A stretch of 64,000 bases of DNA, taken from NCBI GenBank assembly GCA_017979445.1, contig CM030714.1, positions 47,445,220 through 47,509,219 of the forward strand. The letters are read 5' to 3'. How positions within the stretch are numbered: position 1 is the first letter of the stretch; each line of letters starts with the position of its first letter. Positions 47,308 to 58,547 of this stretch are shown here, in pieces. Source of the stretch: Akebia trifoliata (Eukaryota; Streptophyta; Magnoliopsida; Ranunculales; Lardizabalaceae). The notes beneath the pieces were generated by a model, which did no database searches, was not told the origin of the DNA, and saw only the letters and a program-made list of their open reading frames with translations. The position numbers were made by a program, and so were the translations under genes.

Positions 47308-50300
47308 AATTTCTCGCTGATGGCTTTCTTTTTTGTTGACCAGGAAAGTATGATATAGTACAACAGCCAAAGAATATTAGCGAAGTTGCCAAGAAAAGTA
47401 TTTGCTTTTATATGTTTGTGGATGAAGAGACAGAAGCCTATATGAAGAATACTAGTGCTCTAGATATTGAAAAGAAGGTTGGATTATGGAGAGTGGTTGT
47501 TGTCCGTAATCTTCCTTATGTTGATGCAAGACGCAACGGAAAAGTAAGTGCACTTTCTCTTGGTCCATTTGGTTCACAGGAAAACCTGAATTTAAAAATC
47601 ACTTTTGAAATGCAGAGATTGCCTATAAACACTTATTTTAGAGAAGTACATGCCTCTTAATTCAAACTTTTAATTTTGCAATGGAATATATTTTGTGAAG
47701 TCTTTCCTTTGTACTTTTTTAAAAATATGTCTTGCCTTTATCATTCTGATGATCCCACCTACTATGGATAGTTAGTGGAACCAATCGAAGTTCAAATTAA
47801 ATTATTTCTTTCTCCTTTGACCACCTAGGCCTAACCTCGTGGTAACTTTATGAGATTCTTGTGGACCTTAGAATTCTTTTTCAAACCCTTTCCCTGCAAC
47901 TTGGCTTGACCTCTCTACTACTACCCCAACCCCTATTCCTACAACTAAGTGTACAATTTTTTTAAACCCTTTTTAAAGACAATTTTCCTCTTTCACAAAC
48001 CTCTTCCCTGCCAAAGCTTTATTGAACAACACTTTTAAAACCTAGTCTTCTCAACCCACTTGATTCGTTAGCCTCTTTCTACCCTACAAGAGCATAAGGT
48101 AAGATGAAAGATTTTCTGGAGCTGCACTACAGAAATCATCACTGTAACGAGGGTTTCTCTTTGTGGAGAGACAATGTAGTCAATCCAAGATGTAGATTTA
48201 TAGACAATCTTCTGGATTGGCCATGTGGGTAGTGTTCTTATCCATGTCGTGACTATACCCTACCTTTTATTGTTCCTTACAAATTGCAGCCATTGAATTT
48301 TTAATTTTTTCAAATAAAAAAATGAAAAAAAAAATTATGCCTTTTTTCCCATGTGGCAACAGTGCTACTGCAATGGATTTCCCGTGAGGCGAGATAAAGG
48401 GGCAAAATAGTCAGCCCCTTTTGTCCTGCCACATCAGCTGTCACATGTGAAGAATACCCCGCCAAGAATAAGAAGAGTTCTGGAGTTCAGCTTCTGAAAA
48501 TCTTCCCCGATTGTTTATATATATAAATATAAATAACATAATTAGGTTATATCTAATCTTATAATGATTTTGATAGAAATTGGTAATAGAATAATCTATT
48601 ATGTCATGTCCGCTTGTAAAAAAGGACTCTTTCCTAGTTAATCAATTTGACATGTTACTCTTTGATTTAATATTATTGAATGATTAGAACAACATCCAAT
48701 CTCCCCACCCCCCGCCTCGCCTCTGCCACTCAACATTGCCTGTTCTGCTCAAACAGTCTAGCATCTCTTTGTTACAATCTCTGTCAAATGGAGCAATAAC
48801 TTTCTTCATCATGATATTGATAAGTGAACTGCTTACAAACTCTGTTATACAATTTTTTTCTTTTAAATGAGCTGCTCTGCTTACATGACAATGTGACACA
48901 GAAGGTCAATTTGGACCTCCCTTGCAGTAGATTTTTTAAAGGATTACCTAGCATTTTGGAAGGCTTTTGAACCAGTATACCTTTGGCAGGTTCCAAAGCT
49001 TCTGCTACACAGGATTTTCCCCAATGCTCGTTTTTCTATATGGATTGATGGAAAGCTTGAGCTTGTTGTGGATCCGTATCAAATTCTTGAGAGGTACATT
49101 TTCTTTTGTTTTTCTGCAGATATTGTTGTCAATATGATTCCAAAGTTTCTGCTGGATGATACTCTCTGAATGCATCATTCTCTATATAGATTGAACAAAA
49201 ACTTGAACTTGTAATGAATCTTTATTATTTATTTATCTTTCCAGTATGCCATCGATCTTCTTGTAGTATAGCTGAATAATGTGAAGGGAAAGCATATGAC
49301 AATTAGCAACCAAGGACATAGAGTCTAGACAATATGTCCCAAAAATGTATGTCCATTGACTTAAAATTTATGTGATTCCTGTTATTGGTTCCGTTTTCCA
49401 TATGATTGCTTGTTGACCTGATTTGAACTTCTACGGGAATTTGGAACCTCTTAATTTCTTCTGAAGCTGTGATTGTTCACTAGCAAGTTGAAGAAGGTCT
49501 TACTCATGCCTATGTTGGAACTTGTCGATTTTTCTTTTGCAGCGGATAATTGCTTTTGAGAAAACTGTTCTGTTCCCCCTATATTGTTTATGCAACTGCA
49601 GGAGGTTGTTCTCTGGGTGACCTAGAAAAGGTGTGGGAAATTGCATCTTCCATCTATCCAATTCTGGAAGATACCCCATGCTGTATGGTTGGAGATGGGT
49701 GCCACTTTGCAATATTTGATCTTTGGCTTTCTAGACTGTTTGGTGGGATAGGTTTACTGCACTCTAGACTCTAAATTCACGAACTATTTACTGGAGAACC
49801 TCTGCTTTCTTTCTTTGACTAGTAAATGTAGTTTTGATTTGAATAAATTCTCTCTCCCCTCATGTTTTTAGGCGGCGTCACTTATTTTCTTCAGTTGGTC
49901 GTTTCCACTTTTGCTTAAGGCAAGAAAGTAGGTTAGTTGTCAGTGGTTGAAGGCCATTCAAAACCAAAGTGTTGTCCACACTCACAAAATGTCATTTTGT
50001 GTCAATTTGTCAAATAGTAGAAAGTTATGTATACCCAACACTTCTAGCCAACCAACCCCATTTTGAGTGGTGTTTTAGCCCCTATCCTTTATTCATAATT
50101 CCTATATTAATTTCCCTCTATACTGTACTGCATCTGTTAATGTGTTTGTATGTGCCCACATCCCTTGGAATTTTGAATGGGAGATATCCCAATTTTTGAA
50201 GCCTCTATTGGTTATTTTTTTTCCAGCATTGGATGTTTTGATACTTAAGATCCATCTATTTTTCAGATTCTTGTGGCAGAAAAACGCCAGTTTTGCTATC

Positions 50301-51443
50301 TCAAGGCACTACAGACGCTTTGATGTGTTTCAGGAAGCAGAAGCTAATAAAGCTGCTGCAAAGTACGACAATGCTTCCATTGATTTCCAGGTTGGGTTTT
50401 ATAAGAGAGAGGGTTTGACCCCATATTCTGAAGCTAAGCTTCCAATCACCAGTGGTGAGTACTGTTTGATCCTTTTGTTCTTTTGTTTTGTTAGTCTCCT
50501 TTCTCTTTCTGCATCTTACATTGAGTTTGTTCTCTATGACTGGGCTTTACAGATGTTCCTGAGGGATGTGTGATCATAAGGGAGCACATTCCCATAACCA
50601 ATCTGTTTACCTGTCTTTGGTTCAATGAAGTTGACCGTTTTACTTCCAGAGACCAGATTAGTTTTTCCACTGTAAGGGACAAAATAATGTCAAAAGTAAA
50701 TTGGAGTGTCAACATGTTTATGGACTGTGAAAGGCGCAACTTTGTGGTTCAGGTAAAACTTTTGTCTCATAGCCTTATGTACACTTCTTCATTTGGATTG
50801 TTGGACAAACATTTTCCTATGGTCCATGTTCTGTTTCTCAGACATTTTCACAGAAGATATGGCAATTGATCTCCGCAGTATCTGAAATTCCATATCTGAC
50901 CATGTATAAACTCTCTAGTTAGCACTTTGGCACATGAAAAAAAAATATAGTACGAGAAAAGTTCGAGTGTATTTGGGAATTGTCGTTAAAAAATTTTGTT
51001 CAAAAAGAAAATAAAGATAAAAATTATATATAAAAAACAAAGTAGTTAAAACCTTTTCCTGCTTTTTTATGTTAAAATTTTTTTTTTTTAAATATAGTAC
51101 ACAAAATAGCTGACCCAAATCTTTGGTATAAACCTTCCATGATTATGGCCTAAATGACTAATACACCATATATTTTTTTTCTATATTATACTTAGAAATT
51201 TTGGTTTGCATTGTGCAGGCCTACCATAGAGATTTGTTAGAGCACATGGCACCTCCAATTGCCATTGCTATTCATCCTCCACCGGCCTTTGTTAATGAAC
51301 CACCTGCGAAATCATCACCTGACGTTGTTACCAATAGGGTTGTACGGACACCAATGAGAAAGCGTGGAAGAGATAGGAGACCGAGTTCAAGGCGACGCCG
51401 TCCCAGAGTTGCCGCTGGAAGTAGAGACAACAATTCAATTTAA
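45149..51443 (+). CDS. DUF616 Golgi protein, MUCI70-like probable glycosyltransferase
   Basis: Nine coding exons: 45149-45413, 45809-46102, 46746-46959, 47145-47254, 47344-47543, 48990-49093, 50267-50454, 50553-50752, 51219-51443. All borders are GT-AG and in frame, giving 599 residues. Residues about 64-86 (RVGMLLVVVISVVVFMSI) form one membrane anchor after a short basic N-terminus, typical of a type II Golgi enzyme. A variable stem follows, then the DUF616 domain with LRNLTYVYEEN, FGGSEFGGYPSLKQR, GFDIDDADLLEMDQCHG, FMFVDEETEAY, DARRNGKVPKLLLHR, FSIWIDGKLELVVDPYQIL, FAISRHYRRFDVFQEAEANK and NMFMDCERRNFVVQ. The tail is strongly basic (RRPSSRRRRPRVAAG). Arabidopsis MUCI70 of this family is needed for seed-mucilage pectin; the enzymatic reaction is inferred, not shown. 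Two introns carry MITE-like inverted repeats, and intron 4 contains a C17(CT)11 tract. Confidence 0.93.
46316..46627. mobile_element. MITE-like inverted repeat in intron 2 of the DUF616 gene
   Basis: The ends ACTCTCATCTGTGGGGCCCA and TGGGCCCCACAGGTGGGAGT are inverted repeats extending inward (TATGGATAA / TTATCCACA). The interior is AT-rich and non-coding. No convincing target duplication was found. Confidence 0.7.
47269..47307. repeat. Poly-C / (CT)n tract in intron 4
   Basis: About 17 consecutive C followed by about 11 CT units inside an 89-bp intron, just after the donor. A run this long is prone to slippage and to sequencing error. Confidence 0.9.
48106..48506. mobile_element. MITE-like inverted repeat in intron 5 of the DUF616 gene
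   Basis: GAAAGATTTTCTGGAGCTGC on the left pairs with CAGCTTCTGAAAATCTTCC on the right, about 400 bp apart. The element lies inside the 1.45-kb intron and has no coding sequence. Edges are approximate. Confidence 0.45.
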
Positions 51444-51617
51444 AATTATATATATAAAAAAATATATATATTTTTCTATTTCAAAATTATTTGTTGAAGG
51501 GGAGGATGATTTGTGCGGATGAGTGTAGTCGGTCTAGTTCGAAGAGAACATAGCTCAGTTTTTTTTGTCTGGAATTGTTGATACCCATTCTTTTTTGTTG
51601 TAAATATTTCAATTTCT

Positions 51618-51623
51618 AATAAA
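51618..51623 (+). terminator. Putative polyadenylation signal of the DUF616 gene
   Basis: AATAAA, about 175 bases past the stop codon, preceded by T-rich and TTGTAA-type upstream elements. Plant signals are loose, so this is only a plausible site. Confidence 0.4.
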
Positions 51624-51649
51624 TTTCATACATGTGTGTGTCGTTCCCC

Positions 51650-52972
51650 TGCATAGCAAGACCATCTTGGTCCTGGTTTGATTACTTTGATTAGCTCAGA
51701 TGTTTTGGAACCCAAATATTAAATTTTCTAGTACATATTTTACAAAGTTGGAAGTTATTTATAAAAAAGAAGAAGAAGAGAGTATTTGAAGTGAAGGAAG
51801 TTATATCCAGGAAAAATCTGTCAAACACACTGTTATCTTAAGGTCAAAAGCTAGATTGATCAATCTCTCCTAAGTTGAAGTGCAGAAGTCAGAAATACGT
51901 TTGATTCTTATTATCTATTATGTTGGTGTGTGAGGTGGATTCATAGTCACCAAGAAACGATAATAACTAGGGTTACTGATCAGCAGAAGGTAGATGATAG
52001 AGTGTAATCTGTATGTATCTGCTCCAATTATAAATTGATTGCATTTAATGGATGCACTGTTACCTAAAATATCTGTAAGTTGGATGCGATTATTGGGTTT
52101 TGATCTTTATGAATCCAAACTCTATTATTGCCATTGAGCAAATTTTATACCATCAACTGTATAAAATTAGATTAGAAATAAATATATTTGTGAAAATACA
52201 TAGGTCTAATCCCAATAATTGATTGAAATCATCTCGGTAATGTTCAGCCGTGATACAGATGTACATTGTGTCTCAACTTTCACATAATCTTGCAAAATAG
52301 ACGAGATGTCTGGGATAAGATTTTAATTAAAATAATTAAATTATTTTTAAATTTAAATATTTAGCATATAAATAAAACATGAGTTTATGACTAAACATCT
52401 TCTACTCTCTTATTTTATTAATAAATTATAATTATCTCAATTCAACTATATGTAAGTCAATCATTTTAAATCGACTTAAAATGATTTATCTTATCTGAGA
52501 CAATTCAATTTCGCTCATAGACAAGACGTCAAATCGAATTTTAAAACCAAGATGGGTATAATAATACTTGAGTTTACATTAATATTATTATAAAAAGTTA
52601 AAAAAATATAAGATTTTTTACTCTAATAATAAAGAATTCAAATTATTAAAAAAAAATAAAATCAGAGGAGATGGAAAAAGCAATTTGGAGAGAGACAAAC
52701 GCATTGAACAATTGCGCTCGACCCATCTCTTCCCCTTCTTTCTATAACTCGAGAAATGTATCAGGAGTCTGTAAACTAGTAGAAACAGGACACTGTATGA
52801 CTGTATTGGATCAGGAGTCTTATACTTAAAACCAAAAACTCATTGCACGCTTCCCAATAAACGTCAACTTGCACGTAAAATCGGATAGTTAGGGTTTCTA
52901 ATTTCGAGATGAATTAGGATTTTTATATTATTTAACCCATGGTTTGGAATTGGATTGTTGGAGATCTCCATC

Positions 52973-53014
<42 letters not shown>

Positions 53015-53044
53015 TTTAGGGTTTTTAATTTTTTTTTTGGATCC
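51650..53044. other. Intergenic and 5' region of the small membrane-protein gene
   Basis: No gene is seen. The sequence is AT-rich until about 52660. The last part should hold the promoter and leader of the gene at 53045. Confidence 0.5.
52974..53011. repeat. (TG)n(AG)n microsatellite in the leader of the membrane-protein gene
   Basis: About 9 TG units followed by about 10 AG units, ending roughly 33 bases before the start codon, so it is probably transcribed into the 5' UTR. Confidence 0.9.
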
Positions 53045-53479
53045 ATGACATCTTCTGGATTCTTCCTGATCTGTCTTCTCCACTCGTTGATCGCTCTCAC
53101 ATGCGGAACTCTCATGATGTTTTACCTCAAAGAGATCTCTGTGTTCGGTCATGGAATCGAAACAGCTAATAAACTATTGGGATCAACACCACACGATCAA
53201 CTCTTGATCCGAACCTCTGATTCCTTAGCTGGATTGTTTCTTTGTTTGATTGGATTTCTGCTATTCATGGTGGCGTTCGTTAAAGACAGTAATTTTCAGA
53301 GTTTTTTCGCTAAAGGTTGTGTTCTAATTCATATTTCGATGGCTTTTTGGAGGTTTTACTTTGAGAGGAGAATCGAAGATCTTGCTCACGATTGGCCGAG
53401 ACAGATTGTTGGAGATATCTTGTTGGCTCTCTCGTGGGTTTTCTTTCTCTTGTGTTCTTGGAGAGAAAAGTACGATTAA
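53045..53479 (+). CDS. Small conserved plant transmembrane protein (DUF7865-like, function unknown)
   Basis: A single-exon gene of 144 residues from ATG 53045 to TAA 53479. About four hydrophobic segments are visible: residues about 4-27 (FFLICLLHSLIALTCGTLMM), 60-80 (SLAGLFLCLIGFLLFMVAFV), 88-105 (AKGCVLIHISMAFW) and 120-138 (IVGDILLALSWVFFLLCSW). Between them lie the conserved-looking phrases GHGIETANKLLGSTPHDQLL and YFERRIEDLAHDWPRQ, and the protein ends WREKYD. I recognise this as an uncharacterised protein conserved across land plants and recall it as a DUF7865-type family, but no function is known to me. A TG/AG microsatellite sits just upstream. Membrane location is inferred from hydrophobicity. 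Confidence 0.88.
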   Translation: MTSSGFFLICLLHSLIALTCGTLMMFYLKEISVFGHGIETANKLLGSTPHDQLLIRTSDSLAGLFLCLIGFLLFMVAFVKDSNFQSFFAKGCVLIHISMAFWRFYFERRIEDLAHDWPRQIVGDILLALSWVFFLLCSWREKYD

Positions 53480-54484
53480 TTTGATCGATGAATCATGTTT
53501 GTGGATTCGAAAATTCGAGTTTCTATTCTAAGAGTTGGTTCTGAGAATCTGAGCTGCATTTTCAGAATTAATTATATTTAATGAGACCATTAACAGGGAA
53601 ATTGGGTTTTGAAGTTGTAACCGTGTAGAATTTTTGGTTTCTTGATCAAAAAGTTCACTTGTGGGGCCGTACTAAATATATGAAAGGAAAATAAAATTAG
53701 AAAAATTACAGATAATAATATATATATTTATAATAAATATCGTATTAAATATTTTATCGGTATCATCACCCAATGTCCCAATGACTATTTTTACCCATTA
53801 AACGTTTTACAAAAATATATCTATACATCCAATTTTAATATAAATAATTAAAAAATCGAAAAAGAACTGTCTACTATTAAAATTATGATCCATCGTGTCG
53901 CGACACTCTTAAAGAGGTGGGTCGGATGGAAAATTAGGAATCATCGGGTTCTAAAAAATTTTGTACGATAACAATCATGGTTTTTAAACTCGTCCGAGAT
54001 CGAGACGTATCGTCCGATTTAACTCAGTATCAGAGTTGAATGAGACCAACTCACAAAGTCATTTTTTTGATCGAGTTTTACATTTCATGTACAAATTTTC
54101 GAGTTATCTCACGAGACGTCTCAAAAGTATCAGAAAATTCGTCTGAGACGACTCAGTATCGGAGCTGAACGAGACGAGACACGATACCAAGTTTAAAAAC
54201 CATGATAACAATACCTCTCTCTCTACTCCACCTTTAATATTTTAAACATCGTCATTTAGGTAAAAAATGAAAGAATTGCAATCATACACTCTCTGATTTG
54301 TTTTCAAATTACTAAATTAAGTAATGTTAAGACCCCTTCAATTAATATTTTAAATTAAAAGTAAATATGTTTCATACATGTTTATGCGCATAGGAACATA
54401 TAAAAACACTTTCCTTACTAACTTAGATCGTGGAGCTCAAATGGATTATCAAATTGGCAATCCAACATCACGCGCGCGCGCGCG

Positions 54485-54517
<33 letters not shown>

Positions 54518-55303
54518 CTCCAAGGTTCTGAAAATTGATGGTTACTAAACTCTCATTGACTCCACATTTAAAATTAAAATTTAACGGTAAAAAATAATCT
54601 TTGTTAAATTTTTATTTTTGTTTTTTAAAGTTCATAGAATTTTATCCTCTACTACCTTAGAAAGATTTGAAAACTCATTGAGTTAGTAAGGCTCGACTTA
54701 CTCTTTGCACATCCAACCTCTAACGTCAAAAAATATGATTCTTTTATTTTTATTTATTTATGTATTTTTTATTTTGTGGCTCACGGTTGTATGTGTGAAT
54801 ATATAAAATGGTAATTTTTAAAAGAAATATAATTCCTTACTAACTTAGTAAGATTACTCTTACTAAGAGTCCTTGAGCTCAAATGGACTACCACGTTGGC
54901 AATCGAACGGTACAGCTCTCTAGATTTCAAGGGAAGACTTAGATTCATAAAAGGAAATTCAAAAAATAGTTATTTTGGGTTTGATCCAAGGTTTTGAAGA
55001 TGGACAACTATCGAACTTCCACAGAACCCTCAAATTTAAAATAAAAATTAAACTATGAAAAATAACATTTTTTTGAATTTCTTTTCCAGGTGGATAGAAT
55101 TTTGCCTCTATAATTTGTCACCGGATTATGTATTTTATGCAACAAGTGAGCTCAACCCTTAGCAAGTGTTGAAATCTTACTAAGTTTGTAAGGCTAGTAT
55201 ATACAAGACAATATATTTTAAAAAAAATTGTGAAGGGCACGGCTCAACCTGAAAATCTAATCCTATACATTAATAAATAATAAATATATATATATATATA
55301 TAT
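53480..55303. other. Intergenic with diverged tandem repeat and compound microsatellite
   Basis: No gene is seen. Two diverged copies of a segment of about 430 bp lie at about 54405-54830 and 54835-55200 (shared words: GAGCTCAAATGGA, TTGGCAATC, CCAAGGTT, AAATTTAAA). A (CG)n(CA)n(TA)n microsatellite lies at 54472-54518. Confidence 0.5.
54472..54518. repeat. (CG)n(CA)n(TA)n compound microsatellite
   Basis: About 7 CG, then 10 CA, then 8 TA units in a row: alternating purine-pyrimidine DNA with Z-DNA potential. Confidence 0.9.
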
Positions 55304-55684
55304 GGGTCCCGTTCGGCACCCTAAGTTTTACCACACACTTTAACAAATGCGTTTTGTCCTACATGGGTTAGAAGTTTCGGAATGGGCTGATTTTTGGTGA
55401 GGATGATCTCTATGGTGAGGAGATCATCCTCACCAAAAATCAGCTCATTCCAAAACTTCTAACCTCATCAAAAATGATTTACAAAAAATGGACGGTCCAC
55501 GATTTTTCAACTTGTAAACATGGGGTTAAACATTTCGGAATGGACTGATTTTTGGGGAGGATGATCTTCTAATCATAGAGATCATCCTCACCAAAAATCA
55601 GCCCATTCCAAAACTTCTAACCCATGTAGGACTAAAAACGTTTGTTAAAGTGTGTGGTAAAACTTAGGGTGCTGAACATTTCCC
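55304..55684. mobile_element. Nested-palindrome (TA)n-flanked MITE, copy A1
   Basis: The ends GGGTCCCGTTCGGCACCCTA and GGGTGCTGAACATTTCCC are inverted, and the subterminal GTTTTACCACACACTTTAAC pairs exactly with GTTAAAGTGTGTGGTAAAAC. Inside are two hairpins (GGTGAGGATGATCTCTATGG with its complement; GAGGATGATCTTCTAATCAT) around a central segment ending CGATTTTTCAACTTGTAAAC. (TA)n lies on both sides. No coding sequence. Confidence 0.85.
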
Positions 55685-55709
55685 TATATATATATATATA
55701 TAGATATAT

Positions 55710-56072
55710 GGGGAGCGTTCAATGGCCAACTTTTTGGCAAAACATTTTTCAAAACATGAGTTAGAGGTTTTGGAATGGGCTGATTTTTGGCGAGGATGAT
55801 TTCTACAGTGAGGAGATCATCATCACCAAAAATCAGCCCATTCTAAAACTTCTAACCCCATCAAAAACAGTTTACAAAAAATGGACGGTCCTCGATTTTT
55901 CAGCTTGTAAACATGGGTTAGAAGTTTTGGAATGGGATGATTTTTGGTGAGGATGATCTCCTCACCGTAGAGATCGTCCTCACCAAAAATCAGCCCATTC
56001 CAAAACTTCTAACTCATGTTTTGAAAAATGTTTTGCCAAAAAGTTTGCCAAAATGTTGGCCATTGAACGCTA

Positions 56073-56074
<2 letters not shown>
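55710..56074. mobile_element. Nested-palindrome (TA)n-flanked MITE, copy A2
   Basis: The ends GGGAGCGTTCAATGGCCAAC and GTTGGCCATTGAACGCTACC are inverted. The subterminal TTTTTGGCAAAACATTTTTC pairs with its complement on the other arm. The same two-hairpin core as A1 lies between (TA)n tracts. Confidence 0.85.
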
Positions 56075-56108
<34 letters not shown>

Positions 56109-56110
<2 letters not shown>

Positions 56111-56520
56111 TAGAGGGCTGTTCAAGGGTCATATGTAAAAACATATGAAAAAACAATGGTTTTTCAAAATATGGGTTAAAGGTTTTGGATTGAGCTGATT
56201 TTTTGCAAGATGGTCACTATGATGAGAAGATCATCCTCACAAAAAATCAGCTCAATCAGAAACTTTTAAATCCATCAAAAGTGACTTACAAATTATTGAT
56301 AAAAATTGGCAAAAAATCAACGGTCCACATTCTAAATCACTTTTAATGGGGTTAGAAGTTTTAGATTGGACTGATTTTATTTTCAAATGATCTTCCCATT
56401 GTAGAGATCATCCTCACAAAAAATTAGTTCAATCCGAAATTTATAACCCATATTTTGAAAATTTATAAATGTTACAATGTTTTTACATATGTTTTCTCAT
56501 ATGTCCCTTGAACCTGACCC
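56109..56520. mobile_element. Nested-palindrome (TA)n-flanked MITE, copy A3
   Basis: Ends GGGCTGTTCAAGGGTCATAT and CATATGTCCCTTGAACCTGA. The subterminal part is built on ACATATG words unique to this copy. The core hairpins are more diverged (GATTTTTTGCAAGATGGTCA). Confidence 0.8.
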
Positions 56521-56533
56521 ATATATATATATA

Positions 56534-56899
56534 GGAAAATGTTCAGCAACAAACATTTTTCAAAATATGGGTTAGAGGTTTTGGAATGGGCTGATTTTTG
56601 GTGATAGAGATCATCCTCACCAAAAATCAGTCCATTCCAAAACACCGTAGAGATCATCATCACCAAAAATCAGCCCATTCCAAAACTTCTAACCCCATCA
56701 AAAATGATTTACAAAAAATGGATGGTCCACGATTTTTCAACTTGTAAACTGGGGCTAGAAGTTTTGGAATGGGCTGATTTTTGGTGAGGATGATCTCCTC
56801 ACCGTAGAGATCATCCTCACCAAAAATCTGCACATTCCAAAACCTCTAACCCATGTTTTGAAAAATATTTGACAAAATGTTTGTTGTTGAACGGGATCC
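56534..56899. mobile_element. Nested-palindrome (TA)n-flanked MITE, copy A4
   Basis: Ends GGAAAATGTTCAGCAACAAA and TTTGTTGTTGAACGGGATCC. The left hairpin has a partly duplicated half (CACCAAAAATCAGTCCATTC, then CACCAAAAATCAGCCCATTC). (TA)n on both sides. Confidence 0.85.
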
Positions 56900-56972
56900 A
56901 TATATATATATATATATAATTACATATTTTAAAAATGCGTAATGATTTTCTAACTCAACTCTAACCCACTAG

Positions 56973-57122
56973 CTCAAAAACTCACTCAATTGGCACGTGC
57001 AAGAACCATAGATTTTTCACTTGGGATACACAATTTCACATCCTCATAAAACATGTGCAGTTGTGTATCCCAACAGAAAAATCTACGATTCTTGCACATG
57101 TTACATTAGTGAGTTTTTGAGT
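56973..57122. mobile_element. Palindromic MITE, diverged member of the ~90-bp family
   Basis: CACGTGCAAGAACCATAGAT and TTGGGATACACAA on the left pair with TTGTGTATCCCAA and ATCTACGATTCTTGCACATG on the right; outer arms CAAAAACTCACT / AGTGAGTTTTTG. It shares AAGAACCATAGAT and GATACACAA words with the shorter palindromes. Confidence 0.6.
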
Positions 57123-58389
57123 TATTCTGTCAAGTAAAGCCAGGAAATTAGCATTCTTTAAAAATATTGAGTGAGCCACGGCCCCCCTAGTCTCTACATA
57201 GTTCCACATGGCAGTGGAATGTGATTTTAAACCCAATAATGACAATTTCTCATCCCGGCCTCAAGAAGACCGAGTTAACTTGACTCACTTGTATGAGTCA
57301 TTCTCATCGAAACCTTAATCTTACTCCTGTATTCCAATTAGTGAAATCCATGCATTTTATATTTCAGAGGATCACTTACTCATTCACAATTAGAAGATCA
57401 TCTTCAACAAAAAATCATTACAATCTAAAAGCAACTCCAATGCAAATAGACATAATTGGTAGCCATTTTATTTTAAAAGGCATTTTGCCTATTAGCCAAA
57501 ATGACCCTCCACAAATACAGCTATATTAAAATGTTCTACAACTGCCATTGTTTTTTACCACTAACAAGTAGAGAGAGAGAGAGAGAGAGAATGTCACTCT
57601 CTTCTTTTTCCTCTCCCACTCTCTCTAAAATATTTCAAAATAGAAAACTTCAGTCAGAGTGTGTTGGAATGCTTTTGAAGGGCTCTGACTCTATAAAATA
57701 GCAATTGGGAGATGATACAGAGTTCGAGTCCAAATGCATTAAGAGTTGTTCTAAGACTACCAACTAAAAAAAAAAAAGTTTTCTTTAAAGTATTAGACCA
57801 AAAATTTTGGATTCAAATCAAGTTTTAATGTAGGTAGGTCTAATTTGATCACTTATTGGATTAGTTGTGGATCAATCATTTTTTATCTGATTGGGACTAA
57901 TTCTATTATGTAAGTGAATTATATAAATGATGTATATTTATATTTTATTTAAATATATGATGTATGTTGTGTTTTATACTCACTTATATAAAATGGAATC
58001 TTGGATTAGGATCAATCCAAGTGAACATTTTTTTGGGTCATATTGGATTTAATACAATACATATCACATCGAATTGGGTTCGAACTTAAACTGATAGTTC
58101 TGATCCGATCGTGTTCAGGTCAACAAAATTTCTTATTAGATCAGTACCAATAAGATCTGAACCTGAACATTGCCAAATCTACCTTGGAGGCCTGATTCTA
58201 ATTGAATAACTCTAAGTTTGGATCAAGGATTTGGGTTCTAATAAGGACTTGATTTGATAACTTACTAGAGTGGGTTCGAATCAACTATGTCCTGATTTGA
58301 TAGAGACTCGATTATTAGTGTTTGAAAATATGCATAAATGATTATATATTTATATTAGATATTTTATTTAGATATATAATATATTATAT
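57123..58389. other. Intergenic, no gene seen
   Basis: AT-rich; a short (GA)n run at about 57571-57590; from about 57830 a zone of degenerate GGATCTGATCC-like words. Confidence 0.5.
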
Positions 58390-58538
58390 TTTGAAGGAGC
58401 CAACTTAGTTAAGTTGATAAAGCTTGAGGAGAATTGATCCCAAGACCTAGGTTCAAATCTTGGAGAACCCACCTTCATCCCTACTAACAATAACCTGATC
58501 CGAAAATATTAATTTTTTTTTTGGATCCAATAAAATGA
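58390..58538 (+). mobile_element. tRNA-derived SINE
   Basis: A-box-like CCAACTTAGTTAAGTTGATA and B box GGTTCAAATCTTGG about 40 bp on, followed by a short body and a T-rich end. A possible 9-bp duplication ATATTATAT lies at 58381-58389 and 58539-58547, though it is low in complexity. Confidence 0.5.
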
Positions 58539-58547
58539 ATATTATAT

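Noticed and set aside
55304..56899. CRISPR-like or satellite array
   Set aside because: The repeats are inverted within each unit, spacers are (TA)n and the host is a plant; the structure is that of palindromic transposons.
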